A stretch of 64,000 nt of DNA from Gleditsia sinensis (GCA_037074535.1 CM073463.1:64211595-64275594); one strand, 5' to 3'; shown: positions 1-12,317, counted from the first letter of the stretch. Notes: generated by a model not told the origin, from the sequence alone. Translations and numbers: made by a program.

Positions 1-1514
1 TGCCCTACTACCATTCAAGAGGACACGCGAAGGGACTCTATGTGGGTCTTTTCCCAAGCACACAGCAAGGGAAGGCAAATAACATATCATATAACTGGCA
101 TCTCGCCCATATATAGGGGCATACTGCTCTCTATCACATATATCATCTCCCGTGTGTTTGCCCTCATAAGAGGCTAGCACCACCTCTCCTGCTAGTTGAG
201 ACAATCAAAGTGCACCAGGGATAACATAATATGTTGTTAGCAGATAGTGTTTCCAATAGGACTCCTCCACAAAATCGTACTCTCGTATATTTCATATTTA
301 TCAAAATAGAGGTTCTATCATAATATAATATTTTCAATTTCAGTATATTTCCTCTGTCAAAACTTCCCAATCAGGGGAATCATATACATAGGCCTATATC
401 CGAGGCAAAATATCATTGTATAAATCAATATCACATGCATAACATATTTCCTCTGTCATATAATGAGAAATGTATTCAGAAATCACGTATTCAAAACATT
501 TCGAAATCTATTTCAAAAATCATACTCTTCTTGAAATAGATATCATTTCTCAACCATTTCAAATATTCCAAAACCATTTCAGAAACATATGAAAGTATAA
601 ATAACATGTAATCATACTCATTTATCAATGTAAAGTTCAAGAAGAGTAAAAACAAGCCATAAGAAGAATCATCTACTCACCAATTTGAAGTGCAAAGTTG
701 GACACCCTTAAAATTCTAGTTTCTTATTCGAATTCAGCAAAATAAACCCTAAAATCGAGTCCGAAAGGTCCAAAAACTTTGAAAATAACTTTGGATTTGC
801 TAAATTTGGCCTCTAGGAGCTCGGTCAACGCAGGTCAACGGAGAAGGGTTCTGTTACACGCACTGCACGTGCCGTCGAGGGGGGCTGCGCGTGGGGGCGC
901 GTGTGGTGGTAGGTAGGCCTGAAATTTGAGATCCAAAGGTTTCGGTGTCTTCTGGATCATTCTATGATGTTAGTTTTTGCATTTGACAACTAAAAATAGG
1001 AGTTTTGGGGGTTACCATTTTGGCCGATTTTCCCTTCAATTTTTCGGCCAATTTCTAGCCAATTCTCCAGAAACCAATCAGATGGATTTGAAGAACTCTT
1101 CGTCCTAAGTCCGTTGGTGGTGTTGGTGTCGAAATTCGAGATCCAGTTGCGAAGAAATCTTAGAGAGAAGTTAAAGGGTTTTCGGGGAGAGTTTTCTGAA
1201 GAGAGATGAAAAAATCTGCAAATGACCAACTTTCGGAGTGGGTGAGGCCCTTAAAATATCCCGGGGGATCTTTCTGCAAAATTTCACTTTTAGAGGGAGG
1301 TACTTGCAATTTTTTCTTATTTACATTTTAACCTCAAAACTTTTAAGAAATGGCATTTTGGCCCCGAAACGTAAATTTTCATATTTCTTTTGTAATTCTT
1401 TAATCCATGTAAATAATAACTTATTTTCACCGAGTCTTAACTCCATTTTCGAAATCCTCTCTTTAATTTCAAATTTTCTTTAATTTGAAATTAATTAAAT
1501 TTACGGCTATTATA
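1..1514 (-). repeat. 3' LTR of the Tekay-like element (partial)
   Basis: Position 1 corresponds to 7382 of the other LTR, so about 740 bp lie outside the window. The inner end reads GGCTATTATA where the other LTR has GGCTATTACA, so one terminal base has mutated from the canonical TG/CA. Indels relative to the other LTR occur around 830-900. Open frames inside it (164-370, 990-1229) are LTR sequence, not genes. Confidence 0.92.
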
Positions 1515-1529
1515 TTCTTTCCCCCTTAA
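1515..1529 (-). other. Polypurine tract of the Tekay-like element
   Basis: On the minus strand this reads TTAAGGGGGAAAGAA directly before the LTR start. This is the expected position and composition for the plus-strand primer of reverse transcription. Confidence 0.8.
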
Positions 1530-1580
1530 TGAAATTCAGTCCCCGAATTTCATCACCCTAAGTGCAAATAAACACTAACC

Positions 1581-2702
1581 TCATTGTTCAAATAAATGCG
1601 GATATCTGGCGCAGATGTCATCTTCTCTTTCCCACGTAGCTTCCTCAGATGAGTGGTTTTGCCATATCACCTTAACCATAGGAATGTCTCTTGACCACAA
1701 CTTTTTCACTTGTCGATCAGCAATGGACATCGGCTTTTCCTCATAAGTTAAATTCTTATCCAATTGAATTTCCTGGGGTTGAATGATATGAGTAGGATCC
1801 GGTAAATATTTCTGTAACATAGACACATGAAATACTGGATGAACATCACTCAGTTCTGGTGGCAGAGCTATGCGATATGCCACTGCACCTATTCTATCCA
1901 ATATTTCAAAAGAGCCTATAAACCGAGGGCTTAAGTTTCCTTTCTTTCCAAATCTCATCACTCCTTTCATGGGTGATACTTTCAAGAACACTTGTTCACC
2001 CTCTGAAAATTCTAACTCCCTTCGCCTATTATCAGCATACGCTTTTTGTCTACTTTGAGCTACCTGCAGCCTTTCTCTAATCAGCTTTACCTTGTTCAAA
2101 ACTTCTTGTACAAGATCTGACCCTATAAGTTTAGCATCACCCACTTCGAACCATCCAATGGGGGATCTGCACCGTCTACCATACAAAGCTTCAAATGGAG
2201 CCATCTGTATACTAGTCTGGTAACTATTATTATACACAAATTCAGCTAAAGATAAGTACATATCCCAACTTCCACCAAAATTAAAAATGCAGGCTCAGAG
2301 CATGTCTTCTAAAATCTGAATCATACCCTTAGACTGACCATCGATTTGGGGATGAAAAATTGTACTCAAATCCAACTTTGTTCCTAATGCCTCTTGAAAA
2401 GCTTTCTAAAATCGTGCCGTGAACTGCGGCCCTCAATCAGATATAATAGATATAGGAACTCCATGTAGCCTAACTATTTCATTTAAGTAGAGCCTTGCAT
2501 ATTGAGCTACGTTATAGGTAGTTTTCACAAGTAGAAAGTGTGCTGACTTCGTCATGTGGTCTATAATGACCCAGATAGAATCATATCCTTTGGGAGTCCT
2601 TGGTAATCTCGTAATGAAATCCATAGTAATTCTCTCCCACTTCCATTCTGGTATTTCTATTCGCTGATGTAACCCTGCAGGTTGTTGATGTTCAGATTTC
2701 AC
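1581..2702 (-). pseudogene. Tekay-like integrase core and chromodomain-like C terminus
   Basis: Two open segments (2433-2702 and 1581-2261) carry the integrase core and tail. The first contains WERITMDFITRLP and GYDSIWVIIDHMTKSAHF, the usual first catalytic Asp region. The second contains the core end (APFEALYGRRCRSP), the GPY/F-like stretch LSPRFIGSFEILDRIGAVAYR and then VHPVFHVSMLQKYLPDP. It ends with VKVIWQNHSSEEATWERED, a chromodomain-like motif, before a stop at 1581. About 170 bp between the segments is out of frame or stop-containing (for example a stop at about 2296), so no intact integrase is made. In chromoviruses this tail is thought to direct insertion into heterochromatin. Confidence 0.9.
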
Positions 2703-2762
2703 CTATTGGCATGTCAGACAATAGGAAACAAACTCTGCGATATCCCTCTTCATACCATCCCA

Positions 2763-3599
2763 CTAATACAATTCATTCATATCTTGATACATTTTTGTCG
2801 TTCCTGGGTGTATGGTATATGTAGATTGATGTGCTTTCTCCAATAATTGTTTTCTCAAATCATTGACATTTGGGACACATAATCGTCTATCATATCTTAA
2901 TACCCCTTCAGTGTCCACTGAGAATTCAAAATCTTGGGTATCCTTTAATTCATTCTTAATCTTGAGCAAATTGGCATCCTTATCTTGATTAGCTTTGATT
3001 TGTTCAACTAAAGAAGATTGAAGCTGCACATGAACCAAAAATATCCCCGGTTCCTTTAATTCAAATTTTATCCCCTTACTTTCTAACTTATGGATTTCTT
3101 TCAACAAGGGTCGTCGAACCTCTGTTATATAGGCCAAGCTTCCCATAGATTTTCTACTCAGAGCATCAGTTACTATATTTTCTTTGCCTGGATGATACAA
3201 AATTGTACAGTCATAATTCTTTAGTAGTTCCATCCACCTCCTTTGCCTCAAATTAAGATCCTTCTGTTGAAAAATATACTTGAGGCTCTTGTGATCTGTA
3301 TAAATCTCACAAGTTCTTCTATACAGGTAATGTCTCCAAATCTTTAAAGCAAATACTACAGCTGCCATCTCTAAATCATGGGTGAGATAATTCTGTTCAT
3401 ATTTCTTCAACTGTCTGGATGCATAAGCAACTAATCTTCCATTTTTCATTAACACACAGCCTAAGCCTACTCTTGATGCATCACAGTATACTACATAATC
3501 TCCAGTATCAGTAGGAATGGTAAGGACTGGGGCTATGGTCAAGCACTCCTTTAGTTTCTGAAAACTCTCTTCACAAGCATCAGACCACTCAAATTTTAT
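2763..3599 (-). pseudogene. Tekay-like RNase H and integrase zinc-binding region
   Basis: The open segment 2763-3542 contains YVVYCDASRVGLGCVL (first acidic residue of RNase H), LTHDLEMAAVVFALKIWRHYL and EIYTDHKSLKYIFQQKDLNLR. It then has LYHPGKENIVTDALSRKS, the standard end of gypsy RNase H. The segment ends with HPGTTKMYQDM, the start of the integrase HHCC finger. A stop near 3599 separates it from the reverse transcriptase although the reading continues on both sides (IKFEWSDACEESF). Catalytic residues look conserved but the polyprotein is interrupted. Confidence 0.9.
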
Positions 3600-4330
3600 T
3601 CATTTCCTAGTCAACCTGGTTAAAGGAGCAGCTATTTTTGAAAAATCTTTAACAAATCTATGGTAATAGCCTGCTAACCCAAGAAAACTACGAACCTCAG
3701 TTACTATCGTAGGGCATGGCCATTGCTGCACCGCTTCTATCTTTTTGGGATCAACTTGAATACCATCTTCAGTAATCACATGCCCTAAGAACGTAACACT
3801 GCTAAGCCAAAATTCACACTTTGAGAACTTAGCATACAACTGATGTTCTCTTAGGGTTTGCAAAACTATCCTTAGATGCTGCTCATGCTCCTTTGAACTT
3901 TTTGAATAAACCAAAATATCATCGATAAATACAATGATAAACTGGTCCAAGAAAGGTTTAAATACCCTATTCATTAAGTCTATAAATGCAGCTAGGGCAT
4001 TCGTTAAACCAAATGGCATTACTAAGAACTTGTAGTACCTATATCGAGTCCTAAAAGTAGTTTTCGAAATATCTTCCTTCTTTATCTTCAATTGATGATA
4101 CTCAGATCTCAAATCAATTTTTGAAAAACATTGGGCACCCTGTAACTGATCAAACAAATCATCTATTCTGGGTAAAGTATATTTATTTCTTATAGTCACT
4201 TTGTTCAACTGCCTATAATCAATACATAGGTGTAAAGATCTATCCTTCTTCTTCACAAAAAAAATAGGAGCACTTCAAGGAAATGTACTGGGTCGAATAA
4301 AACCTTTATCTAGTAAATCTTGCAATTGCT
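3600..4330 (-). pseudogene. Tekay-like reverse transcriptase
   Basis: The open segment 3600-4256 shows the RT blocks in order: LHLCIDYRQLNKVTIRNKY, FSKIDLRSEYHQLKI, LVMPFGLTNALAAFIDLMN, the catalytic FIDDILVYSK, and FLGHVITEDGIQVDPKKI. FIDD corresponds to the Y/F-x-DD active site. Upstream residues of the same domain (4257-4450) are recognisable but out of frame. The copy is broken at both ends by stops; it is a remnant of the element's pol gene. Confidence 0.93.
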
Positions 4331-4556
4331 CCTTTAATTCCTTAAGTTCTGCAAGCGCCATCCTATAAGAAGGTATAGATATTGGTTGTGTTTCAAGGAG
4401 GAGATCAATACCAAACTCAATCTCTCGGTCTGGTGGTTATCCTGGCAATTCCTCAGGAAACACATCAGGGATTTCTCTAACTATTGGAACCTGCTCTAAA
4501 CTTGTATACTTCATATCAACATCATTAACTACTGCTAAATACTCCTGACATCCTTT

Positions 4557-5060
4557 TTATAACAGTTTATGAGCTGATAGAGCATATATTAGATTACTAG
4601 GCATTTCATTACGATCTCCTTGTATTGAGAAGGAAGATTCTCCTGGAATATTAAACCTAATCTCCTTAAGATGACAGTCTAGAAAGGCATGACATGATGA
4701 CAACCAATCCATTTCTAGAATCACATCAAAATCTACCATATCTAGAACTATCAAATCTATAAAAGTCTCCTTATTCTCTATCGAAATTTCACACGATCTA
4801 TACACATCTTTTACCAGCAAGAATTCTCCCATTGGAATAGCAACCATAAAAGAACTATGCAAACTAGTAGGGTCTCTACTCAATTTCTTAGCAAAGCAGG
4901 GTGATATATAAAAATGAGCAGAACTAGAATCAAATAGTATGTATGCTATATGAGAATATACTGACAATGTACCTGTCATAACTGCATTTGAGGCCTGAGC
5001 ATCTTGTCGTGTCAAGGTAAAAACTCAAGCTTGATCTCGGCCTCGAGTTCCTGATCCTCT
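4557..5060 (-). pseudogene. Tekay-like aspartic protease
   Basis: The translation contains AYILFDSSSAHFYISPCFAKKL, which aligns with the usual LFDSGATHSFIS active-site loop of chromovirus proteases. The glycine of the DSG/DTG triad reads as serine here, which would be expected to harm activity. The segment continues with IDLIVLDMVDFDVILEMDWL, the typical second half of the domain (DFDVILGMDWL). It lies between the gag zinc knuckle and RT as expected. Confidence 0.85.
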
Positions 5061-5081
5061 TCCAGTACCACCACTACTTGC

Positions 5082-6421
5082 TTAGACTAAAGCTGCTCTA
5101 CTGGGTCGTGCTGGTGCAGATGCAGGAGGTGAAACTGGTTGTACTGATGCTTGACTTGCATTTTGCAATTGTGGACAATTCCTCATCAAATGACCTACTT
5201 GTCCACACTTATAACAGGAACCAATTTCTCTGCGGCACTGTCCAGTATGAGGCCTGCCACAAATAGGACATAATAGAATCGATCTTGAATCTTGTTGACA
5301 AGGGGGCCTCATATCTCTTTAGAACATTCTCTGTTTATTGATGTTAACTGGTGGCTGATTAGAACTACCAGCTCCCATTTGAGTAAAACGATGTGGATTT
5401 TGAAATCTTGATCTATTGACAGTAGGATTATATTTAGTCTGGACATTACTATCTCAATCTCTTTTCCTTCTCTTAAGACCTTCTATGTCTGCTTGCTCTC
5501 GTGTTTCCATCATTCTAGCACAATCCACAGCAGCTGAATAAGTTGAAAAGTGATTCATCTGAGGACCCACCGATTTAAATAGTGGACGTATTAATCCCGA
5601 AACAAATCTCTTAATTCTTTCTTTTTCAGTAGGGACCAGATAAGGTGCATATCTAACCGAGTAAAACAAATGTCATATTCAGAAACTGTCATATTCAGTG
5701 TCTGTCTTAATTCTTCAAATTCTCTGGCCCTCTTGTCCCTTTCACTTATGGGCAGGAAATGATTCATAAATGCTTCCTTGAATTCATCCCACTTCATTGG
5801 TGGTAAAGTATTAGATCTTCCTAGTACCAGAGTTTCAAACTAAACTTAAGCCACATCTGATAATCGAAAGGACACTAGCTCAACAGATCTTATAAGAGAA
5901 CACCTTAAAACTCTGAGAACTCGTTCTACAGCATCAATAAATATCTGTGAGTCTTCCTAAACACCTGACCCAGAGAAAGTTGGGGGTTTCAGTTTAAGAA
6001 ATTACGGTAATGACACCTCAATCCCTGTAGTCTTGTCCTCTTGCTCAGCTCTTCTTCCCAGTTCTTATACTTCAGGAGCATTTTCTGGTGGCTGGCCATC
6101 CTTTCTACCCTGATCCACTATAAATCCAGTCAACGTCTATAAACTCCTATGTATACTTGCTATCATATCAACTGTCCTATCATGTGGCTCCTGAGGAGGT
6201 TCTACTCTTTCCTCAGAAACTCTGTCGAACACAGGAACTTGATCGTCTTGTCTTGGGGTTCTTATACCCCGTGCACGTCCTCTGCCTCTACCTCTTCCTC
6301 TAGATTGGCCTCTTTCACGACCTCTTTGTATTAGAATTTTAGACTGTGCAGACTCTTCAATAGAGGGTGCACGATCTACTGCTTCTTCTCTAGTGATCGC
6401 TCTAGTTCTTGGCGGCATCAT
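5082..6421 (-). pseudogene. Tekay-like gag
   Basis: The start is ATG at 6421, giving MMPPRTRAITREE followed by an Arg-Gly-rich stretch. The capsid part (5454-5797) has MKWDEFKEAFMNHFLP and SEYDICFTRLD, typical of the retrotransposon gag domain. The C-terminal part (5082-5312) has a zinc knuckle CYKCGQVGHLMRNC preceded by CPICGRPHTGQC. Stops and frameshifts separate at least four open segments (for example the stop after HRSL at 6137), so no full capsid protein can be made. Confidence 0.9.
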
Positions 6422-6628
6422 TTACTATACAGAACAAAACACCCTTTAGGATACTATAACATTCGATCAACCTTATACTATGACCTTTACCAGACTTAGA
6501 ATAGGACGGAAGATGATATCCTATAGAATCCCTCAGCAGCACCTGAAGTATAAATATGTCCAGCTCATATCAATACAAAAGGTCCTACTAAAACATCCTT
6601 TGCTCTGATAGCCACAGTGAAATCTAAT

Positions 6629-6640
6629 GCTCTGATACCA
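6629..6640 (-). other. Primer-binding site, initiator Met-tRNA type
   Basis: On the minus strand this is TGGTATCAGAGC, the standard plant initiator-methionine tRNA primer site. It lies three bases inside the LTR edge at 6644 and fixes the element's orientation and LTR boundary. Confidence 0.9.
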
Positions 6641-6643
6641 ACT

Positions 6644-8919
6644 TGTCACGCCCCTACTTTAGGAACGTGAATATCTCTACTATTCGATAAACTTTATTAT
6701 TAGGCAATTGCAAATAGTCTCATAATATCACATATCCGAGTATTACCATATGTTTACAAACTTGCAATACTAATAATTTTACATGCCAAGTCTATATCTG
6801 TAACAAGTTTATAACAGAAATAAGGATCCTGCCTGTGACGTTCAGAGCAACTCTAGAGTACAAATATATTACAAGTTTACATACTGAGAGCCTAGAAATA
6901 ATTTAGGCTCACCACTGAAGTACGACACTCAGTCGATCAAGAAACCGCAGGACCAAACTCTGGGTCTTTATCTGAAAAATATATCAACCACGTGTAGTGA
7001 GTTTTACAACTCAGTGAGCAGATAATACCTCCTAAGACCTCTCAGATCAACATATGGATGTATTCTTCTAATAAAAAATAAAGTATTCAAAAATTACATT
7101 TCAGAAGTACATCCACATAGGACCCACATTTTCAAATATTCTCTGTTCAAAAATCATAATCAGGTCTTTCAAACCATATGCGATACTATATAAACAATGC
7201 TCATATCAAGTTCATAATCATATTCAACACTGTAAAATATTAATCAAAATATGTTATGCATCAAAACATGTCTCATAAAATATTCGGAGGATCCCATATC
7301 AGAACCACCACATCAGAGTCTAATCCCCTTCCGTACTTTGATAGTATAGGATTTGCCTAAACTCAGCCTCTTGCTAAGGTTTGCCCTACTACCATTCAAA
7401 AGGACACGTAAAGGGACTCTATGTGGGTCTTTTCCCAAGCACACAGCAAGAGAAGGCAAATAACATCTCATATAACTGGCATCTCGCCCATATATAGGAG
7501 GCATATCGCTCTCCATCACATATATCATCTCCCGTGTGTTGGCCCTCACACGAGGCTAGCACCATCTCCCCTGCTAGCTGAGGCAATCAAGGTGCACCAA
7601 GGTTAACATAACCTGTTGTTAGCAGACAGTGTTTTCAATAAGACTTCTCCATAAAATCATACTCTCGTATATTTCATATTTATCAAAACAGAGGTTCTAT
7701 CATAATATAACATTTTCAATCTCAGTATATTTTCTCTATCAAAACTTTCCAATCAGGGGAATCATATACACATGCCTATATCCGAGGCAAAATATCATTG
7801 TATAAATCAATATCACATGCATAACATATTTTCTCTGTCATATAATGAGAAATGTATTTAGAAATCACGTATTCAAAACATTTCGAAATCTATTTCAAAA
7901 ATCATACTCTTCTTGAACTAGATATCATTTCTCAACCATTTCAAATATTCCAAAACCATTTTAGAAACATATGAAAGTATAAATAACATGTAATCATACT
8001 CATTTATCAATATAAAGTTCAAGAAGAGTAAAAACAAGCAATAGGAAGAATCATCTACTCACTAATTTGAAGTACAAAGTTGAAAAACCTTAAAATTCTA
8101 GTTTCTTATCCGAATTCAGAAAAATAAACCTCAAAATCGAGTTCGGAAGGTCCAAAAACCTTGAAAATGACTCCAAATTTGCTAACTTTGGCCTCTAGGA
8201 GCTCGGTCAACAGAGAAGGGTTCTGTTACACGAGCTGAACGCGCCGTCGCGGGGGGCTGCATGTGGGCGCCACTCGCCGAGAGAGATTAGGCGCGTGGGG
8301 GCACGTGCGGTGGTGGGTAGACCTAAAATTTGAGATCCAAAGGTTTCGGTACCTTCTGGATCGGTCTACGGTGTTAGTTTTTGCATTTGACAACTACATT
8401 TAGGAGTTTTGGGGGTTACCATTTTGACCAATTTTCCCTTCAATTTTTTGGCCAATTTCCAGCCAATTCTCCATAAACCAATAAGATGGATTTAAAGAAC
8501 TCTTCGTCCTGAATCCGTTGGTGGTGGTGGTGTCGAAATCCGAGGTTCGGTTGCTGAGAAATCTTATAAAGAAGTTAGAGGGTTTTCGTAGAGAATTTTC
8601 TGAAGAGAGATAAAAAAAAATTGCAAATGACTAACTTCCGGAGTGGTTGAAGCCTTTAAAATATCCCGGGGGACCTTTCTGCAAAATTTCAATTTTAGAA
8701 GGAGGTCCTTGCAAATTTTTCTTATTTATATTTTAACCCCGAAACTTTTAAGAAATTGCATTTTAGCCCTGAAACGTAAATTCTCATATTTCTTTTGTAA
8801 TTCTTTAATCCATGTAAATAATAACTTATTTTCACCGGGTCTTAACTCCATTTTCTAAATCTTCTCTTTAATTCAAAATTTTCTTTAATTTGAATTTAAT
8901 TAAATTTACGGCTATTACA
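6644..8919 (-). repeat. 5' LTR of the Tekay-like element (2276 bp)
   Basis: It begins TGTAATAGCC and ends GTGACA on the minus strand, so TG...CA ends are intact. It aligns end to end with 1-1514 over the shared part. The next five bases (8920-8924, GTGTT) are the presumed target duplication whose partner lies outside the window. Confidence 0.92.
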
Positions 8920-8924
8920 GTGTT

Positions 8925-9277
8925 GTTGTTTGGAAATCTGCCAAACAAACTCTTATTGCTAGATCCACCATAGAATCAGAATTTATAGCCTTAGAGTTGA
9001 CTAGTAATGAGCTGAGTGGTTAAGACACTTCTTAGCAGATATTTCGTTGAGAATGAAACCAACACTTTATGTATCTATCCATTGTGATTGCCAAGCAGCA
9101 ATAGCTGTTGCAAAGAATAAGGCTTTTAATGGAAAGAGTAGATACATTCGATTGAGACGTAATGTCATAAAGCAGCTACTGAAAGTTGAAATTATATCCA
9201 TTGATTATGTGAAATCAGAAGTGAATTTGGCCGATTCTCTGACAAAACCTTTGGGAAGGAAATTAATAAACGAAACA
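8925..9277 (+). pseudogene. Copia RNase H C-terminal part, interrupted by the gypsy insertion
   Basis: The plus-strand reading starts VVWKSAKQTLIARSTIESEF, the classic copia RNase H stretch, and continues after a frameshift near 9012 with WLRHFLADISLR. It then has HCDCQAAIAVAKNKAF, GKSRYIRLRRNVIKQLL, IDYVKSEVNLADSLTKPLG and RKLI before the stop. This is the C terminus of a copia polyprotein. Everything upstream was displaced beyond the window by the Tekay-like element. The one-base deletion near 9012 shows that the copia copy is itself defective. Confidence 0.93.
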
Positions 9278-9870
9278 TAGAGGGGAATGAGACTACAACC
9301 TATTTGATTTATTAATAGTGATGGTAACCCAACCTATATGAGTGGTGATCCCAGGAAGTAGGTTCATATGGGTAATAAAAAATCACTATTAATTCTGTTA
9401 GAACTATTTATTTATGTCCCTTCCTATAGTGTAATAGTGTTAAACTGCAATGATTGGGAGGACGAGCTGAAGGCTCTTAATGATTTTCATATCTCTTAAG
9501 AGTGGTGTATTTATTGTAGTATACACTTGATGAAAATCACCTATACCAGTGTGGAGTGAGGCCTCTCCTATGAAATGATGGCAAAGTCTTTAGACACTAA
9601 TGAATAACCAAGCGCGCGCACGGCCTATTTGTGTAAAATTGCATTGAACAATAGATTTTATGAGAAATATAATGTGAAGATAAGTTTATAATTTACTGTA
9701 AGAATTTATGGTTCATAGAAGGTTTTCTTCACCATCAATTCTGTAAATTATATCTCATTCAATGTAGGCTTAGTTCATAGTCCAAAAGACACCAAGTTCA
9801 ATGCATTATATTTTTGAGTGAACCTAACAAAACTTCTTTCATCCCAACTTTTTTGAAATAAGTAGGGGAT
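9278..9870 (+). other. Copia 3' untranslated region with polypurine tract
   Basis: No gene is seen here. This is the non-coding stretch between the copia stop and its 3' LTR. It ends in AGTAGGGGA (9861-9869), a purine tract of the type found before copia LTRs. Confidence 0.75.
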
Positions 9871-10333
9871 TGTTGTAAAATAAGTTTTATTTCAAAAATG
9901 TAACAGTAAATTTTGACTCATTTAATTATTTTGGCTATCGTTGGATTGAATTTAAAAGGAATTTATTTACTCTTAGCTGTTCTTATTTTCTTGCTTACGG
10001 TTGAATGTTTTCCTCATTAAAATTCTGTAATTTGTTTCTCCTGCCATTTCCCCAAGACCCCATCACATGCCTATAAATGCCTTGCTTCACTTTAGTTCAA
10101 ACACACAGAAAAGTATCCTTCTTCTTGCTCAAAGTCTCTTCTTCTCTTTTGTTGGGTTTACTTTCTTAATTTATTTTTTATTGCTCCTACTCTGCTTTTC
10201 CAAAGGCAGCACACATGTTGAATTCTGGGGGATACACTGTGATTGGCGAAATATCCTTAAGGACAGTGTTTATCACGCCTCAGGCTTTTCTCTTCTTTTT
10301 ATATTTTTCTAATTTTTTGTAGGATTTACAACA
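9871..10333 (+). repeat. 3' LTR of the plus-strand copia element (463 bp)
   Basis: The LTR starts TGTTGTAAA and ends TTTACAACA, a perfect 9-bp inverted pair with TG/CA ends, directly after the purine tract. The five bases after it (ATATT, 10334-10338) would be the target duplication; the 5' LTR is outside the window. The open frame 10067-10312 lies wholly in the LTR and is not a gene. Confidence 0.9.
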
Positions 10334-10515
10334 ATATTATCACTACTATCACGTACAACACCTTGCCATAACTATAGTTGCCATTGCAACCACCAACACC
10401 ACCACCCCTTATTGACACTTTGTCATCGCGATCACTATCACTATTGCTTTGTCACCATCACTACCATAGTCGTACTATCATTTTCATCATTGCCACCACC
10501 ACCACTATTACTACG
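10334..10515. repeat. Irregular trinucleotide-rich array (ATC/ACC/ATT)
   Basis: The stretch is dominated by imperfect three-base words such as ATCACT, ACCACC and ATTACT. It lies between the copia LTR and the truncated reverse transcriptase of the next element, and so marks where that element was cut. Similar arrays occur at 26222-26635 and 29130-29325. Confidence 0.7.
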
Positions 10516-10860
10516 ACTATTTGAAATAATGTATTGGAATGAAGCATATGCAAGAAGAATGCATATGGATTCAAGTCTAGCAACTGAAGCATAAGTTTCT
10601 TCAAAATTTATACTTGCTATTTGAGTGAAACCTTAGGTTATAAGTGTAGGTTTGTTTCTTACCACTTTATCTCAATCATCTAACTAGTTGCAGAAGGCCC
10701 ACTTGGTTCCAGTGATAGAGGTATTATTCAGTTTAGGTATACCTTGTTCCTTTGGAATTGATTGAGTTCATCTTACATTGCAAGAATCCAACATTCACCT
10801 ATGAGTGCCTCTTCAATAGTCTTAGGTTCCATTGGAGATAGGAAAGCAAGGTGATTCTCA
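10516..10860 (-). pseudogene. Copia reverse transcriptase fragment
   Basis: The minus strand gives DKVVRNKPTLIT, then GFTQIASINFEETYASVARL, then ESICILLAYASF. These match the copia RT block KARLVAQGYTQ...FEETFAPVARLE. Stops interrupt it and the sequence ends in the trinucleotide array at 10515, before the catalytic YVDD block. It is the 3' truncation point of the element. Confidence 0.82.
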
Positions 10861-10992
10861 TTTCTAAAAGAGGACATTGTCTTTATCCCTTGAGATGGAT
10901 CACCGAGAATATATTACATATGGGATAGGATGTTGAGTACCTCTATCCTCTAGGAGCTTTGGAGGGATTCCTTCTAGAAGTCTCTTCCTCAT

Positions 10993-11886
10993 TTATATGT
11001 TGTTCTTCCTCTTGTTCATCATCTTATTGATCTTTTCATGCATATATAAGCTTGTATCAGCATGTGAATCATCATTTTTTGTAGTAACATGATTGCTGCC
11101 ATTTTGTGTTCCTTCATCATCATCTACAACGTTCTTACTAGAAGGAGCATTAAATTCGTCAAGTACCACAGGCATAGACACATCTATCGCTAATGCTCTT
11201 TTATTATATACTTTGTATGCTTTATTAGTAAAATAATAATCAAGGAAAATGCCTCCGTCTCTTTTAGCATCAAAATTACTAAGATTTTCCTTCCCACTAT
11301 TATAAATGAAGAATTTGCATTCAAAAGAGTGGAAATAACTTACTTTGGGTTTTCTATCCTTCCATAGCTTATAGGGGGTTCTCATAAGAATAAGCCAATA
11401 AGGCGCTGATTCAAAATGTAACAAGAAGTGTTATTGTCCTTATCACAAAGATATTTTAAAAAGTTGTTTTTGCAAAGCATTGTCCTTGCCTTATCTTGCA
11501 AAGTTTCATTCTTTCTTTCAACAATACCATTTTGTTGTAAAGTCCTTGGAGAAGAGAAGCTATATAAAGTACCATTTTTATTACAAAACTTTTTAAAACG
11601 CTTATTTTTAAATTCCCTCCATTATCTCTTCTTATACTTGAAATATAATATCCTTGTTCTTTTTGAATCATTTTGCAAGTAAACCGTGAATAGTCATCAA
11701 CAATGACAAGACCATATCTCTTGCCTCTAAAATTAAGAGTCTTTGTTGGACCAAAATTTCCATATTTAATAATTCCAATGTCGTTGTTATTGAAACTATA
11801 GTTTTAACTTTGAAAGAACTTCTTGTTTGCTTGCCAAGTTGGCATGCATTAAATATTCGATCTTTCTCAAATTCTAATCTAGGCAA
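10993..11886 (-). pseudogene. Copia integrase remnant
   Basis: Three open segments (11668-11886, 11456-11671, 10993-11424) carry integrase pieces. They include IFNACQLGKQTRSSFK (the CxxCxxGK end of the zinc finger), YISSIRRDNGGNLK (around the second catalytic Asp), and TPYKLWKDRKPKVSYFHSFE. The last is followed by GIFLDYYFTNKAYKVYNKR, the common copia integrase C terminus. Frameshifts separate all three, so no integrase can be made. Confidence 0.88.
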
Positions 11887-11891
11887 CCCAA

Positions 11892-12317
11892 CTATAAAGT
11901 CAAGTTTTGAAAGTTTGGATATATGAGATGCATGCTAGTATGTCCAAGCTTTTTATGCCAAAGCCACAAAGCATTACATATAGATGAAAAACATTTTGTA
12001 TTCTTTGAATTCAGATCTTCTAAATCAAGATTGTATACATTTTCAAACCAATGTCCAATAAATAAGATCTTGCTATTGTTAATGCCATAGATTATGCAAT
12101 TCAAGGGCTCAAACATAACTTTATGGCCTTTGTCAAAAAGTTGGCTAAATGCTAAGGAGGTTCTGTTTAAGCCATTCAACAAAAAACACATTATCATTAC
12201 ATCAAGAAAAATTTCAACCAATTTTACTAATTTCAATAATATTCTGTTTACCATTATCACCAAGGGTAACTTGCTATCACTAGCCATATGTCTAGAATAG
12301 TTGCTATCCGAGAACAA
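11892..12317 (-). pseudogene. Copia protease and GAG-pre-integrase region
   Basis: MFSDSNYSRHMASDSK aligns with the copia protease DSGCSRHMTGD active-site region, here with the Gly-Cys pair replaced. NALWLWHKKLGHTSMHL is the GAG-pre-integrase motif that begins the integrase zinc finger. The reading runs straight toward the integrase pieces downstream. Confidence 0.85.

Larger units (their letters stand above)
1..8919 (-). mobile_element. Ty3/gypsy chromovirus (Tekay-like), nearly full length, cut by window start
   Basis: Read on the minus strand the order is LTR (6644-8919), PBS (6629-6640), gag, protease, reverse transcriptase, RNase H, integrase with a C-terminal chromodomain-like end, polypurine tract (1515-1529) and LTR (1-1514). 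This order and the chromodomain tail are those of Ty3/gypsy chromoviruses; the roughly 2.3-kb LTRs and the tail suggest the Tekay/Del clade, which is inference. The coding region is split by stops and frameshifts into at least eight open segments, so the element is defective. The LTRs differ by many substitutions and several indels, so the insertion is not recent. The element lies inside the RNase H region of a plus-strand copia element that resumes at 8920. The outer target duplication cannot be tested because the left LTR runs off the window. Confidence 0.93.
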
